Below, in pieces: positions 1-11,099 of a stretch of DNA of 64,000 nt (positions are counted from its first letter, which is position 1; each line of letters starts with the position of its first letter). The DNA is from Cryptomeria japonica (lineage: Eukaryota > Streptophyta > Pinopsida > Cupressales > Cupressaceae): contig NC_081409.1 of assembly GCF_030272615.1 (NCBI RefSeq), forward strand, positions 915,473,340 to 915,537,339, written 5' to 3'. The notes under the pieces are model-generated. The model had not been told where the DNA came from. It searched no databases and saw only the letters and a program-made list of their open reading frames with translations. A program made the translations under genes and the position numbers.

Positions 1-1
1 A

Positions 2-1060
2 CCTTGGATTCATAGTATGCAAGTTGTCCCCTTTACATTGCATAGACAAGTTAAATTTATTTATAACAATAAGACATATACCTTGATAGGTGATACTAAA
101 CTTCAGGCTTGTTTGCAAACATCTACTTCCAAAGGGAGTTCTTCTAAACCTTCCTCTTCTAGCAATGACTCTGTACCTATAAACGAATCATCATTCTTTG
201 ATAATCAAAATTCTTTGGATGAGTCTAAAACTCCTGAAGAAGATCCTTCTCGACTTGAGTCTACACATGAAAAGGTTTTTGATCCTGAGAAGGTTCTCGC
301 AGAAGACGATTGGGGATCCCTTGACTTTAATCCCACCTTTGTAGGTGAGTATAGGGTTCCTCCTAGAGAGCTTAAAGTTAAAAAGAAGGAAGAAAGTAGA
401 GATCAATCAGTCTTACTTGAACCTATGAGCAATAATTTTGTGGCCGCTTCTCAAACTTCTTCTCCTCACACCTCTAATTATGAAGAGTTTGATTCTTTGT
501 CTTATGAAAAACCACCTTCTCTTCCTGAAATGGCTGATCGTTATGGTCGTGGTTTTCGTATTTTTGCTAAGCATGGGTATCATGGAAATGGTTGTGGCGC
601 TCATGAACAAGGGATAAAAGTTCCTCTAGAGACTAATTTTCACAATTATGCCTTTGGACTCGGCTATAATCCCTGCAAACGTACCAAAGCATCTAAAAGA
701 CCATCTCTCAATGTGAATGCTATATTTAGTAGTGATGATGATCTCACTTCAACTAAATCATCTTCTACTTCTATCAACTCTCATTCCCCTCATAAGGAAA
801 TCTTTGCAATGAACAAATCTCTTTATGAATCCCCTCAAATTTCTAAATCCACTTATGAATCTTTATCTCCTATTCGTCATAAAGTCCTTTCCTCTAGAGA
901 TAAGGCTCTAATAAATTACACTCATCTCTCTTCTAAGATTTCTTGTGACTTTTCTTCTTCAATTTTTATCATTTTATACATGTTTTTGATCTCACTTATA
1001 GTTGAGCATTTAACATGTCATATTCAAATACCTCATTTAGTCTATCATGTCTTTAAATAA
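2..1060 (+). pseudogene. gypsy polyprotein fragment: protease C-terminus plus G-patch
   Basis: The frame is open from the window edge, so the true start lies outside. It begins with PWIHSMQVVP, matching the stretch that follows the retropepsin core in plant gypsy polyproteins. A serine- and acid-rich linker follows (about residues 30-160). Then comes a glycine-rich segment, GRGFRIFAKHGYHGNGCGAH at about residue 178, ending in FGLGYNP. It resembles the RNA-binding G-patch found between protease and reverse transcriptase in Tat-type elements. The last ~100 residues are low-complexity and unlike any pol domain I know. Part of a fossil element, not a host gene. Confidence 0.75.
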
Positions 1061-1850
1061 CATTAATGGCTGTTATGTTGCTCATCATTATGTGACATTG
1101 GTAGCTCATTTACTGGGGGCTCATTGTCATTCATGATGGTACAATTTCAAGTGCAATCATATATTTTTTGAAGCAACATAATAGCCTAATTTTCTTGTTC
1201 CTATGGGGACAAGAGTGATTTCATACATCCCTTATTTTTCTTATGTCCAAATCTCTCCCTAGAAGATTGTATAAGTCCTTCTCATTGAGGCAATGATCTT
1301 TCCTTATTTTTATCTAAGGATCCACTTTTTCCTATTTTGTGGATGGTGTGAACTTTATAACTTGATGTTATTCCTTGTATGCATTTGTTGTTGTTTGTTC
1401 AAGGATTCTCTCTTACAAGAGGTGTAAGTCCTTGACTACAACCTCTTTTGCACTTGGTAAAATACATCTATAATGAATTTACTCTCCCAATTGGGTTAAA
1501 AAGAGCGTCATCCTTCATTAAAGAATCACTTTCACCACGCAAAAGAAGGAAGTATTGCATTCTTATTCTCTTCTTTGTCTTATTCTAGAAGATGTTATAT
1601 TTGTCTAAGACAATTTCTCTCAGGGATAGGTGTCTTTTGTACAAAGATCTCTTCTCCTCTAAGGATCTCCTTTACACATATTACAAGATATCCCTTTTCA
1701 ACTATCTTATCCTTGCTTAAAGAGTGCAAAACTCTCTTGCTTGGATCTATGACATTGTTGCATTTTTGGGGTATCTTCTTTTGTGATGAAGGTAGGTATC
1801 CTTGTTCTACTTTGCTTATGACATAAACATTACACTTTTTGAGCAATGGG

Positions 1851-1959
1851 TCATTCTCGGAACCAGAGCACAGACTCTTAGAGCGAGATGTCTCCATTTT
1901 TCTTTTATGCAAGGTGATCATTCTCGGAACCAGAGCACAGACTCTTAGAGCGAGATGTC
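1851..1959 (+). repeat. exact 42-bp direct repeat
   Basis: The 42 bases at 1851-1892 recur unchanged at 1918-1959, 67 bases later. The unit contains AACCAGAGCACAGACTCTTA. The copies are identical although the element around them is decayed, so the duplication is recent or has been kept uniform. Confidence 0.9.
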
Positions 1960-2104
1960 ATGCTTTTTTACTATACATATACAGGTTGTAGCATACTCGG
2001 GCATAGACTCCTATGAGGTGCTTCTAACCTCCCTTACACACACATGCACGAGGTTGAGTGGAACTAGCGGCATAAGGCTAGACTTTCTCACTCTCCTCTC
2101 TTAC

Positions 2105-2235
2105 ATGGATCACCTAGATAGACTTTAGGGGCTAGTTTTCCATGTCCTTTCTCCCATGGATCACCTAGACAAGATCTAGGGGTGAGAAGTCCATGTTTTC
2201 TCTCTCACTATTCTTCTCATGGATCACCAATATGT
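2105..2235 (+). repeat. diverged tandem repeat, CATGGATCACC units
   Basis: CATGGATCACCTAGA starts near 2105 and again near 2156, and CATGGATCACC near 2218. Each of the first two copies runs on to a second CCATG about 40 bases later. About 2.5 copies of a 50-60 bp unit in the retroelement tail. Confidence 0.7.
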
Positions 2236-2726
2236 GTATTCATGCTTTTTTCCTTTCTTTTCTTCTCTTTGCATTTTGTTTCCATTTACATCCTTCATCT
2301 TGTGTTAGAGAACTCTCAAATCCTCACACTCTTTGTTGTGTTGGAATTGAGATTTAGTCCTCTTTCTTACCAAATGATTCTCCATTAGTTTTTGATCTCA
2401 TATCAAATCTTCTTGTGAGCATTTGTCATCATTATTCTTTAACAATTCGAAGTGGTAAACATGATACCCTGTTTCAACTCACTAAAATTAGCAAGCTGAA
2501 ACAGGGGGGGGCATATAGCTACCCTCGAATTTTCATCACCTTCCTTAGTAAGCATTAGGTGATTTTGTGATCTAACATGTGGTTTTGTAGGTTGGGGTTC
2601 CTAACTGTGTACTGCAGATACCGCTGGGGGCTTCGTTCGACAGACTTATGGATATATCCTTTTTCAAATAATGTTTACTTTTCTGTACTTTAGCTTGCAT
2701 ATGCACGTAGTGTTCATATGACCGCT

Positions 2727-2741
2727 AAAGTGGGGGCTAAA
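2727..2741 (+). other. polypurine tract at the LTR border
   Basis: AAAGTGGGGGCTAAA lies directly before the LTR start TGTAGCATCG. A purine-rich tract here primes plus-strand DNA synthesis in this element class, which fits a 3' LTR to its right. Confidence 0.7.
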
Positions 2742-4412
2742 TGTAGCATCGTAAATTGTACGCACTTGCTAGGGTGGTACAATTTCACACCTAGTTTAGC
2801 ACCCGCCTTGGCGCATTTTGCATTTTGCATTGCATTTCCCTTTTAGCACTTAATTAATCAAATTAATTAGGTCTAAGGTTCTATTTTATCACCTCCCACA
2901 TCATAAGGTTGGGCCCTTTCATTAAAGTGTGCCCTTTTCATTTTATTCCTCCTATACATCATTTAATCAAAAACCCTAATTAAGTCCTATTTTGAACTTG
3001 GGGGCTTGATTTCGGGGGTCAAAACATCTCGAAATCACCTGTAACTTCGGGATTCTCTCTAAAATCATCATATCCGACGGCCCTGAAAATTTGGTGAAAA
3101 GTCATCGGGACCATGGCGCCCGGAGTGCACATGGTCCCGGACATTTTTCCCGAAATTTTAGGAGCACGATCCAATCATAAAATAAAGCTTAACCCCAAGA
3201 AATTGGCAGGATATTCAATCTCTAGGTCGGCCAAAAGTTGAAATTAAGACCTAGGGTTTCCTACATAAGAGCTCTCTTTCTTCATTTGAAAGGATCGGAA
3301 TTTTGGGCTTTGGAGGACCTTCTATGCAGCGAAAGAGAAGATCTTTGAAGACTTCAATAACATTCAACATCCATCCATCAAGCATTCATCAATTTCATTC
3401 ATTTAGGGCTTGGGAGACATTGAAGAACAATAGGAGATTACCGACTGAAGATTGGCTTGTACTCCTCCCTTGAGGGTTGGGTATGATTTCATGTTGTTTT
3501 CATGTCTTTGCATAAGCTTCAATATATCCTTTATTCATGCTTTAGATCACTTTGCATCTCGATTTAGAGCATTTACATTACCATTTACAAGCAATTAGGG
3601 TTTACTTTCTAGGTTGCTCTAGTTTGCTTTCTTGCATTTTAGGATCTTGCACACACACAAGGTCTGCACACACAATACATTTTACAATACAACTTGGCTA
3701 TTCGTGGAGGTGGAAATCACCGAAGCAGGGGTTTGACTAAGGCAAAACCCTATATAGCCGCCCACCACACCTTTTCAGATATAAGTGCAGGTTTCGGAAT
3801 TTGGACGACGCCGCAAGTTGCAGATCCGGGATAAGCAGACTGAGACCGACCAACACACCAAGTTTCAGAGCAAAAGACCAGGACAGGGGCGTGGGGCGCC
3901 TTGGTCCTGCCAGGACAGGGGCGCTAGGCACCCTGGTCCCTGGGACAGGGGCGCCCCACGCCTTGGTCCTCCTGACAGACAGCATTTTCAGCATTTTTGA
4001 CAGCTTTTCCAGAGTGCAAAAACAACAGTTTTCGAAGCAGTTTCAGGGGCAGAATCAGGACAGTGGCGCCCGCGCCCCCGTCCCGAACATTTTCATTCAT
4101 ATTTTAACACCGGGTACGCATTTACATTCTTGTCTTGTCCTTGTGTTTACAGCTTTCCATCATTTAAGTTCAATTCTGTAATCTTGTTATTAGTTCATAC
4201 TTGCACTTTGGGGTTAGGGATTGAACTTGCATCATTTTATCTTTCAATTACAACAAAGGAATAGAAATCCTAATAGGTAGCCCGTGGCTCTCTCTTCCAC
4301 AAAAAGAAGTAGCCAATTGTGTGATACCTCTAGGCTCTTTCGTATTTCACAAATGTGTGATTGAAAGTGAGATTAGGGCATGTTTGCTTAGTGTCACTTT
4401 TTCCCCCACACA
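2742..4412 (+). mobile_element. gypsy LTR, 1.67 kb, + orientation
   Basis: Starts TGTAGCATCG after a polypurine tract and ends CCCACACA, the usual TG...CA. A TATA-like TACATAAG at 3262 with an AATAAA at about 3181 fits + transcription. GC-rich repeats lie in the downstream part (3881-4068). No second copy of this LTR is in the window, so age cannot be read. The right border is inferred from the CA end and a primer-site-like TGG at 4416. Confidence 0.65.
3881..4068 (+). repeat. GC-rich repeats, GGACAGGGGCG units
   Basis: GGACAGGGGCG occurs at 3881, 3913 and 3943 (30-32 bp apart), with a weaker GGACAGTGGCG at about 4058. CCTTGGTCCT or CCTGGTCC lies between copies. It is much more GC-rich than the rest of the LTR. 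Confidence 0.8.
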
Positions 4413-4973
4413 GTTTGGTGTCTACTCGGATGAGTATGTACAACGTGTTGCCATGTTTTTGATTGATTTTTTATGTTTTTGGATTTTGATGATTGTTTTG
4501 AATGTTTTTGGATTTTGTGAGATAGTTTTGAATGTTTTCGGATTTTGGGAGACAATTTTGAATGAAGAACTCAATGAATCACAAGTAATGCATAATCCAC
4601 TTCCATCAAACATATTAAAGGCATTGCCCTCAGGTTTAGACATGACTATGAAAAAGTGGGATGCAAGATGCATGAAGTACTATCCTTGATTGCAGATCAA
4701 TAACAAGCCATGGTTTGGATGGATGGATGTGTGGATGTAATGAATGTGATTGCAACAAGTCTGAAAGATAATGGAGCCATAGCCTTTATGAGTAGCACTT
4801 ATTTGCCATGTTTTCACCATTGCACTTACCCAAGTTGCCACCAAAGTGGTTGTTCACCATTTGGATGCATGATTTTTTTTACTATTTTGATTTTTTTGTA
4901 TTTTCTTCAGGACATTTTTTGAATGTTTTTGGTGTTTTTCTGGTACGTAGGAGAGCCTGATGCTCTATATGGC
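4413..4973. other. retroelement leader or tail with a primer-site-like start and ~36-bp repeats
   Basis: TGGTGTCTACTCGG starts at 4416, three bases after the LTR end, where a tRNA primer-binding site would sit. It is only loosely like the tRNA-Asp site I expected. Between about 4480 and 4575, TTTTGGATTTTG-type units occur three times. On the other strand the same stretch could be the 3' tail of the minus-strand gypsy that starts at 4974. I cannot tell which. Confidence 0.4.
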
Positions 4974-6368
4974 TTATGTATAAAACCTTTTGAGGTGCAT
5001 GCTGTTAATCAGATCTACTAGCAGTTCTCCTTCTGAAGTAGCCAATTGATATGCCCCGGGCCCAAATACAACAGTGATAACATATGGACCCAGCCAATTT
5101 GATTCAAACTTGCCTTGATGTTCTTGGTTGGGTTGATTGCGAGGATTCTCTTGTAGAACAAGATCACCTACCTCGAATGTACGAGGTCTAACTCGATGAT
5201 TATAGCTTCTGCTCATGCGCTGCTGATAGGCTCTGAGGTGGTTGTATGCAGCTTGTCGTTTCTCATAAAGTAGCTCTAAATCTTGGAGACGTGATACTCT
5301 ATATGCTTCATCATCTATCAGATTATGCAAGGAAAATCGTAGTGATGGTATCTCAACCTCAATAGGTAAGATAGCTTCTGCTCCATAAACTAATGAGTAG
5401 GGAGTTGCGCCTGTAGGGGTTCGAATACTAGTTCGATACGCCCATAATGCTAGATTCAATTGAACATGCCAATCACGACCGGCATCATTGACTGTTTTCT
5501 TGAGGATTCTCAATATTTTCTTGTTGGATGCTTTGGCCTAACCATTTTCTTGTGGGTAATAGGGAGTGGAAAAGCAGTGTTGGATGTGAAACTTCTCACA
5601 AAGTTCACGGATATCCTAATTCTTGAAAGGAAGACCGTTATCTATGATGATTGACATGGGTACACCATACCAACAGATGATGTAATTAAGGATGAATGAG
5701 GCAATCTGCTTGCCGGTGACTTGGGTAAGTGGAACAACTTCGATCCACTTTGTGAAGTATTCAGTGGCGGTAATAATGAATTTGTGATCGTTGGATGAAG
5801 ATGGATGGATTTTACCCACAAGGTCAAGGCCCCATTGACAAAAAGGCCATGGTGTTGTGATTGGTTGCAATTCCTATGCTGGTGCATATATCAAGTCTCC
5901 ATGAACTTGGCATTTCTTGCACTTTCTGACAAAGTAGTAGGAGTCTTTTTCCATGGATGGCCAATAGCATCCAGTACGCATGATTTTCTTGGCTAGTGAT
6001 GGACCGCTTGCATGGGTCCCACAAATTCCTTCATGTACCTCTTCCAAGGCCTTTGTTATCTCATCATGTCCCAAACATCGAAGGAGAGTACCATCAAGAT
6101 TGTGTCGATATAGGGTTTCAACATTAATAGTATATCGAGTGGTTTGGCAAATAAAGGTTTTACGTTTGTTATTCAATTGGTCAGGAGGAAGTGTGTGATC
6201 ACGGAGGTAGGTGTAGAACTCACCATACCATGGGGATTTTGAACTAAAAAGGCAACATATCGTCTTGGATTTAGGGATATCATAAGTGGGAATCCAAAGC
6301 TGCTCGACCAAGAACTTGTAGCATGTTGAATTCTTTGGAAGATCTAAGAGAGATGTGATGGTAGCCAT
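4974..6368 (-). pseudogene. gypsy integrase region
   Basis: Zinc-binding part at the right: HEGICGTHASGPSLAKKIMR, then CKKCQVHG, the HHCC pattern. The catalytic core follows with WGLDLVGKIHPSS, TKWIEVVPL and a WYGVP...IDNG segment. The C-terminal part has AYRTSIRTPTGATPYSLVYG and a GPYVITVVF segment. These match the integrase that copies retroelement cDNA into the genome. Decayed, in several open pieces. Confidence 0.85.
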
Positions 6369-6401
6369 AGCGTCAGTAGCTTAATTCTTATCTGAGGGTA
6401 T

Positions 6402-6746
6402 CTACTCAAAGGTGAGAGTAGTGAATGATGCCTTTAATTTGTCCACCATTTGTTTGTACGACATGAGTTTGTCATCCTTGGTCTGATATTCAACTGTTGC
6501 TTGTTGAATGACTAGTTGGGAGTCACCATATACTTGCAGTTCTTGTAACTTCCATTGTACGACTAGTCTGAGTCCTGTGATCAGGGCTTCATATTCAACT
6601 ATGTTGTTTGTGCAATGAAATGTGAGCCTATAAGACTTCGGGATACTGTCACCTTGAGGTGCGATAAACAAAATTCCTACCCCCGAGCCATGCCTTGTAT
6701 ATGAACCATCAAAGTATAGTTTCCATGGTTGTGTTGTTGTGATCAT
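6402..6746 (-). pseudogene. archaeal-type RNase H of the Tat gypsy element
   Basis: Begins WKLYFDGSYTRHGSGVGILF, then NNIVEYEALITGLRL and VYGDSQLVIQQ. The DGS, E and GDSQL positions are the acidic catalytic set of RNase H. Plant Tat elements carry this extra RNase H between their own RNase H and integrase. It would remove RNA from RNA-DNA hybrids during reverse transcription. Confidence 0.85.
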
Positions 6747-6811
6747 GAATATCTCCTCATCTGAAAAATTGAAATGAGAGGATGACCGCCTATGAGTGGT
6801 GCATCGACCAA

Positions 6812-7386
6812 CTAATCTACAATGACTTGTCCTTTAATAGCCTTACGGTCCACATACTCAATATCAAATTCACTTAGAATCATCACCCATTTGGCTAAGC
6901 GGCCTGTCAATGCTGCTTTGCTGAGTAAGTATTTGAGTGAATCAATCTTTGCAATTAGTTGTACTTTATGTGTCAATAAATAGTGTCGTAGTTTGGTGGC
7001 TGCCAAGATTACTGCTAGGCGAGCTCGCTCAATAGGTGTGTAATTGAGTTCATAGCCAAACAGTGTATGAGAGATGTAGTAGACAACACACTCTTTGCAT
7101 AATCAATTAGTCTAATAAAACCCACATCTAGGAGTTTCTTAAGTTTTGCTTTAACTAGTACTGCAATTTGAGGATGCATCTTGCAAAGCTTCTTCTTGGT
7201 AGGCTTAGCTCCTTCTTCTACTGTGAGGTGATGCATGACTAAATCTGGATCAAGACCAGGCATGTCTGCATATGACCATGCAAAGTTAATCTGGCGCTTC
7301 TGGAAGAATTTAACAAACTTAGGTTGTTCCTCTTGAGTTAAAAGAGATGCCAGATGTATGTGGTGAGGTGTTTCAAGAGTCCCCAC
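6812..7386 (-). pseudogene. gypsy reverse transcriptase / RNase H remnants
   Basis: The left piece has LRHYLLTHKVQLIAKIDSLK and GRLAKWVMILSEFDIEYVDR, the connection and RNase H end of gypsy pol. The right piece has ADMPGLDPDLVMHHLTVEEG and KLCKMHPQIAVLVKAKLKKL, the start of the reverse transcriptase region. The central catalytic part is not recognisable. Confidence 0.75.
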
Positions 7387-8076
7387 GTTGTATTCTTTTG
7401 TCTCTTCAATGAGATTTTTTTATCATTCTTGTTGTGTACTAGAGGGGAGAATGTCAAACCTTTCATCCTCAGGTGCCTCAGGGAGGTTTTCACCATTGGA
7501 TACACTCTTTCTTTTTACTTTTGTGGGATCAAACAGTGCCACAGTGTGGTTTTCACTCGAAGATCCATGTTTTATTGTTATATTTTTGTAGCTGAAAGGT
7601 TTGGCATCTACCCCAAAGTATTATGTACTATTAATTTCAATGGTGAATCCAACTTTGTGATCCCTGCTTGGTATGTTATCCCGTAGTTCCAAAAAGTCAA
7701 TGATCACCTCATCATTTTGGAAATGGTCAAGACATGGGGGATTAGGTTGGTTCCATTCGATGAGTTCAGGATGGATAATGGGCATTACCTCATCGATTAG
7801 ATTAAGTTAGTTAGATGTGTCAATGAGGGTTAAGACATTATGGTCAAGGTCATTGATGGTACTCGCCCTATCAGAATCGGGCGTAGGATGTGACGTAGGA
7901 TCTGTGGAAGATGTTTCCAGTTTAGGAACCCAAGAGGTTTTAATTTGCGCTTCTCCATAAACAAGGATGTCTTTGTGAGGTGGAGGGGGTGATGCATCTT
8001 CCTCATCTAAAGTATTTAGATGTACGAAATCAAATTTCCACTCATGCGAATCGGTCTCTGAGTCACTTTCCAGTAT
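7387..8076 (-). other. poorly conserved gypsy linker
   Basis: Lies between the reverse-transcriptase start and the G-patch region of the minus-strand element. There is no domain I recognise and no long frame. It is acid-rich on the minus strand in places, as linkers of such polyproteins often are. Confidence 0.4.
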
Positions 8077-8910
8077 CTAATTACTATACCATACTGGGAT
8101 GTCCTTTGAGTTAAACACTGCAAGTGTGATCGGTTGATGTACCTTTATGGATGAAATGATCGATGTTGTAGGAAGAATTATAGGGATTAGTGAATCCGAT
8201 ATGGGAATTATTGGTAGTGTTGAATCTGTTGCTTCTACTAGAACTGCTGGTGTTGTCGATACTACTGGGAATTCTGATATAGTTACTGCTGCTGAGGGTG
8301 CTATTGATGTTATTGCTATTGTTGATGGCATTGTTGGTTTGATTGGTGGGATGATGGGTGTTGTAGATGGTTTTGCTGGGATTTTTAGCCTTAATGGGGC
8401 AGTTGTTATGGTTTCAGATGCTGCTTTTATAATCAGATGTGACCTCTTTGTAATAGGCTGATATAGTGGCTTGTTGGGTTTCCCTTTGAATCTGAGTTTA
8501 GGAAAGATCTCTTTTTGAAATCCTAAGCCTGCGTTATCTTTGGGCTTCAATTCTGGCTGAAGCAGCTCATGTCGCCCTTGCTTACAAGGTCCCAAAGCAC
8601 TTTGACCATTATATCCCATTCTTTGTATAATGAGTAGACCTTTTCCATATTGATATGTGGGAAGCTTAGCTTGTGGAATGTCTGTGGTGATAGGGTCCTT
8701 ATAGATCCATTCTGCTAAGTCCTCCTCTCTAGTTTCTTCTTCTTGACTCTTTCCGAGGATGAACAATGTCAAAGTAAATGCTGGCTTGATCAGTGGTGTT
8801 TGAAGTAACTGTTGAGGTTTCCCATGAGTTCTAGGAGAAGTGGGCATTTGTCCAACACAAAAGAGTTGGCTTAGATTGTACTCTCTCGGACCTTCCTTTG
8901 CTATTTTCAT
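8077..8910 (-). pseudogene. gypsy G-patch region with Pro/Thr/Ile-rich tail
   Basis: An open stretch of 277 codons. Around residues 85-150 it shows YGKGLLIIQRMGYNGQSALG, then a glycine and basic segment NAGLGFQKEIFPKLRFKG, a G-patch-like layout. The last ~120 residues are rich in Pro, Thr, Ile and Ser. The family differs clearly from the G-patch at 2-1060, so the window holds two separate Tat families. Minus-strand sequence up to 9125 continues a related frame (QSWAKPF). Confidence 0.7.
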
Positions 8911-9137
8911 CTTGAGCTTCTCTTTCTTGGGTATAGTGGTGTTTGAACTAGAAAGAGAGGTTGGACTTACATATGATGTGGAGGAGATGGCTTCTTTATT
9001 GTTGGGAATGGTAATCTCTGGTTGATGAATTATATTATGACAATATGCAAAGGGTTTTGCCCAGGATTGTAATTTCTACACCATTATGTGGGAACTTGAT
9101 ACACTAATGGTAAGTGGATGGAACAACTTGCTGATGA

Positions 9138-9165
9138 ATACTAAGAGGGGGGGGTGAATTAGTAT
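9138..9165. repeat. inverted repeat around a G8 run
   Basis: ATACTAA (9138-9144) and TTAGTAT (9159-9165) are perfect inverted copies around a 14-base purine-rich centre with eight Gs. It sits at the proposed left end of the SIRE-like LTR. Confidence 0.8.
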
Positions 9166-9477
9166 GCCAAAAATCTTTGCACTAAAACACTTACACAGTC
9201 TAAAGATAAATCGGTAAAGCAGTCTGACAATCAAACTAGTTATCACACATACAAACCCAAATGCAAATAAAACATTCACCCACAAAAACAATACAACCAT
9301 AACACAAGATATTTGACGTGGAAACCCAACTAGGAAAAACCATGGTGAGATGGAACTCACAAGTCACTATCTACAAAATAGAAACCAGACCGATTAAGGT
9401 CTTACAATGTTCTTCACCAGAACAGATCCTGTTAGGAATCTCAATCTCTGTTAGGAGATAAGTCCGATTAAAGACTA

Positions 9478-9528
9478 CCTTGTTAGAGGATTTTAGATTC
9501 ACATGTGTGAACCACCTTGTTAGAGGAT
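9478..9528 (+). repeat. 18-bp direct repeat
   Basis: CCTTGTTAGAGGATTTTA occurs at 9478 and again about 33 bases later, inside the SIRE-like LTR. Confidence 0.85.
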
Positions 9529-9637
9529 TTTACAAAGGCTTTGAGGCCTACTCGGTTAAGGGCTACAGACTTGTCAAAGATGTGAGTAATCAACAAGTGT
9601 TTGATCTATCTACTAGCACAAACTGCTTGGTTAGATC

Positions 9638-11099
9638 TGTATGTGGGAAAAGTGGGCTGATAGAATTTAATATGTGAAAATTACGAGAAATACCAATCCA
9701 CACACACACAGGACTTCTTGATGCAAGCTATGGAGTAACGTAGTGTTACTTAGCTTCCCAAGGAGGGTCCCATGGTTCTCTATCTCACAATGTCCCTCAA
9801 ACCAACGTTTTTGCTCTCAGATTACTGAGCAAAATGGTTTAGGGATGGCAAATATGAGAACGAGAGATGTTTTTTTTTAGATTTTTAGTATGAGATGTGT
9901 TGTAAGCTATGTATGATGCTAAAATGCAATAAACTAAATGATAAGATGACAAGGTTAGTATGAATACTATCCTAGCATACTATATTTAGTCTATGATTGA
10001 ACTAAAATGATAAAGAACTTATTCTAAACATGCATATTAGTCTAATTTATGATCTAAAAGAGGCTAAATGAGGAGCATATATGAAATGAAAGCTTGAAAG
10101 AATTTGAGCATAAGTGTGATGCTACCAATTTGAAAGATGATTGTTTAAAATGGAGGAATGAGAGCTCTATTTATAGCACAAACAGGGCAATGGATGGTCA
10201 AGATTGAATGGTTTAATCAAGGGCCAAGTTTGAAAGCTGGGGATCCATGTGCACAATTGGCACCAATGAAATGGTGACAAATGTCAACACAGGATTGGGT
10301 TGAGAGAAGAGGTTGGAGGCATTAAAGGCCTGAGAAGACCTCATGGTTATCTAAAGGCTAAGGGTCAAGTCTAAGTTAGGATTACCCACTAGATTAGGAG
10401 TTAATCCAAGGATAAACCTTTGTGCAAATGATTAAGAGATACTAATGGTCAAAGCATTAAAGACCTGATGAGACCCTTGGGTTGGGTAGAGGTTGAGTCA
10501 AAACAAATGTTTTAACCATGTGGGAGGGTTTGAAATAACCATTAATGGTTATTGGAGACTTTGGCGATTAAGTGGTTGAAGGTTGGAAGCCTTCAATGGT
10601 TTTCAAAGACTTTAAGGGTTTTGGTGGTTGAAGGTTGAAAACCTTCAATGGTTATCCAAGACTTTGGGCCATTTGAGAAGTGACCTCCCTTTGCTTAGGG
10701 ATGTGACAAAGTTTAGAGAAGGGTTAGGTTAATTAGAAGCGTTTAGAAGATTCTAGAAGGGATTAGGAAGGGGTTTGGGATTTTGCAAGTGGATGGGGGG
10801 GATAATAGGTTTTAATTGAAATTATTTAATTCAATTTGGTTGTAATTAAATAAATTTGATTTATTCAATTTAGGATAACTATTTAATTAGATTTGAATTT
10901 AATTAAAAGTGGCTAGGGGATTTAATTGAATAAAATGATTTATTCATTAAATGGTATAGTGAATTTTATTTAAGTAAATTGAGTAATTTACTTAATAAAA
11001 TAGAAGAATGTGGATAATTTAATTAAATTAGATTTAATCAAATAGAGAAATGAACATAAAATATTCATTTAGGGAGATGGTCATTTTTATACGTCTACA
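9638..11099 (-). mobile_element. gypsy solo LTR, 1462 bp, target duplication AGATC
   Basis: Bounded by TGTATGTGGG on the left and ACGTCTACA on the right (TG...CA). The flanks 9633-9637 and 11100-11104 are both AGATC, a perfect 5-bp target-site duplication. A TATA-like CTATAAATAG on the minus strand near 10170-10180 gives the orientation. AT-rich blocks (10800-11090) resemble those at 24470-24652 and 33290-33524. No internal region remains, so it is a solo LTR left by LTR-LTR recombination. Confidence 0.85.

Larger units (their letters stand above)
1..2741 (+). mobile_element. Ty3/gypsy (Tat-type) retrotransposon, internal 3' part
   Basis: Fossil LTR retrotransposon that enters from the left window edge. 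Visible parts are the end of the protease region, a G-patch region, a long non-coding tail and a polypurine tract, followed by an LTR at 2742. No reverse transcriptase, RNase H or integrase is seen on this strand between the G-patch and the tail, so the element is broken. The protease-to-G-patch order is what I know from plant Tat-lineage polyproteins. The lineage call is inference. Confidence 0.75.
1061..2741 (+). other. non-coding 3' tail of the gypsy element with short direct repeats
   Basis: No convincing coding frame; the small frames at 1575-1921 on opposite strands are shadows. The segment lies between the last coding remnant and the LTR, as the long 3' untranslated regions of Tat elements do. 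G-runs on the + strand occur near 1113, 2502 and 2731; the last lies at the LTR border. Confidence 0.55.
4974..9130 (-). mobile_element. Ty3/gypsy Tat-type retrotransposon, pol part
   Basis: Read right to left: G-patch region (8910-8077), weak reverse-transcriptase/RNase H remnants (7386-6812), a second, archaeal-type RNase H (6746-6402) and integrase (6368-4974). The second RNase H marks the Tat/Ogre/Retand branch. The element is broken, with roughly half a dozen interruptions. The copia block at 9155-20371 lies across its gag side; the gag at 20381-21849 may belong to it. Confidence 0.8.

Noticed and set aside
4422-4922. Small frames on both strands at 4321-4922
   Set aside because: Built on TTTTGGATTTTG repeats; no domain.
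8147-8461. Plus-strand frame of 104 codons (MDEMIDVVGR...)
   Set aside because: Exact shadow of the Thr/Ile/Pro-rich minus-strand G-patch region.
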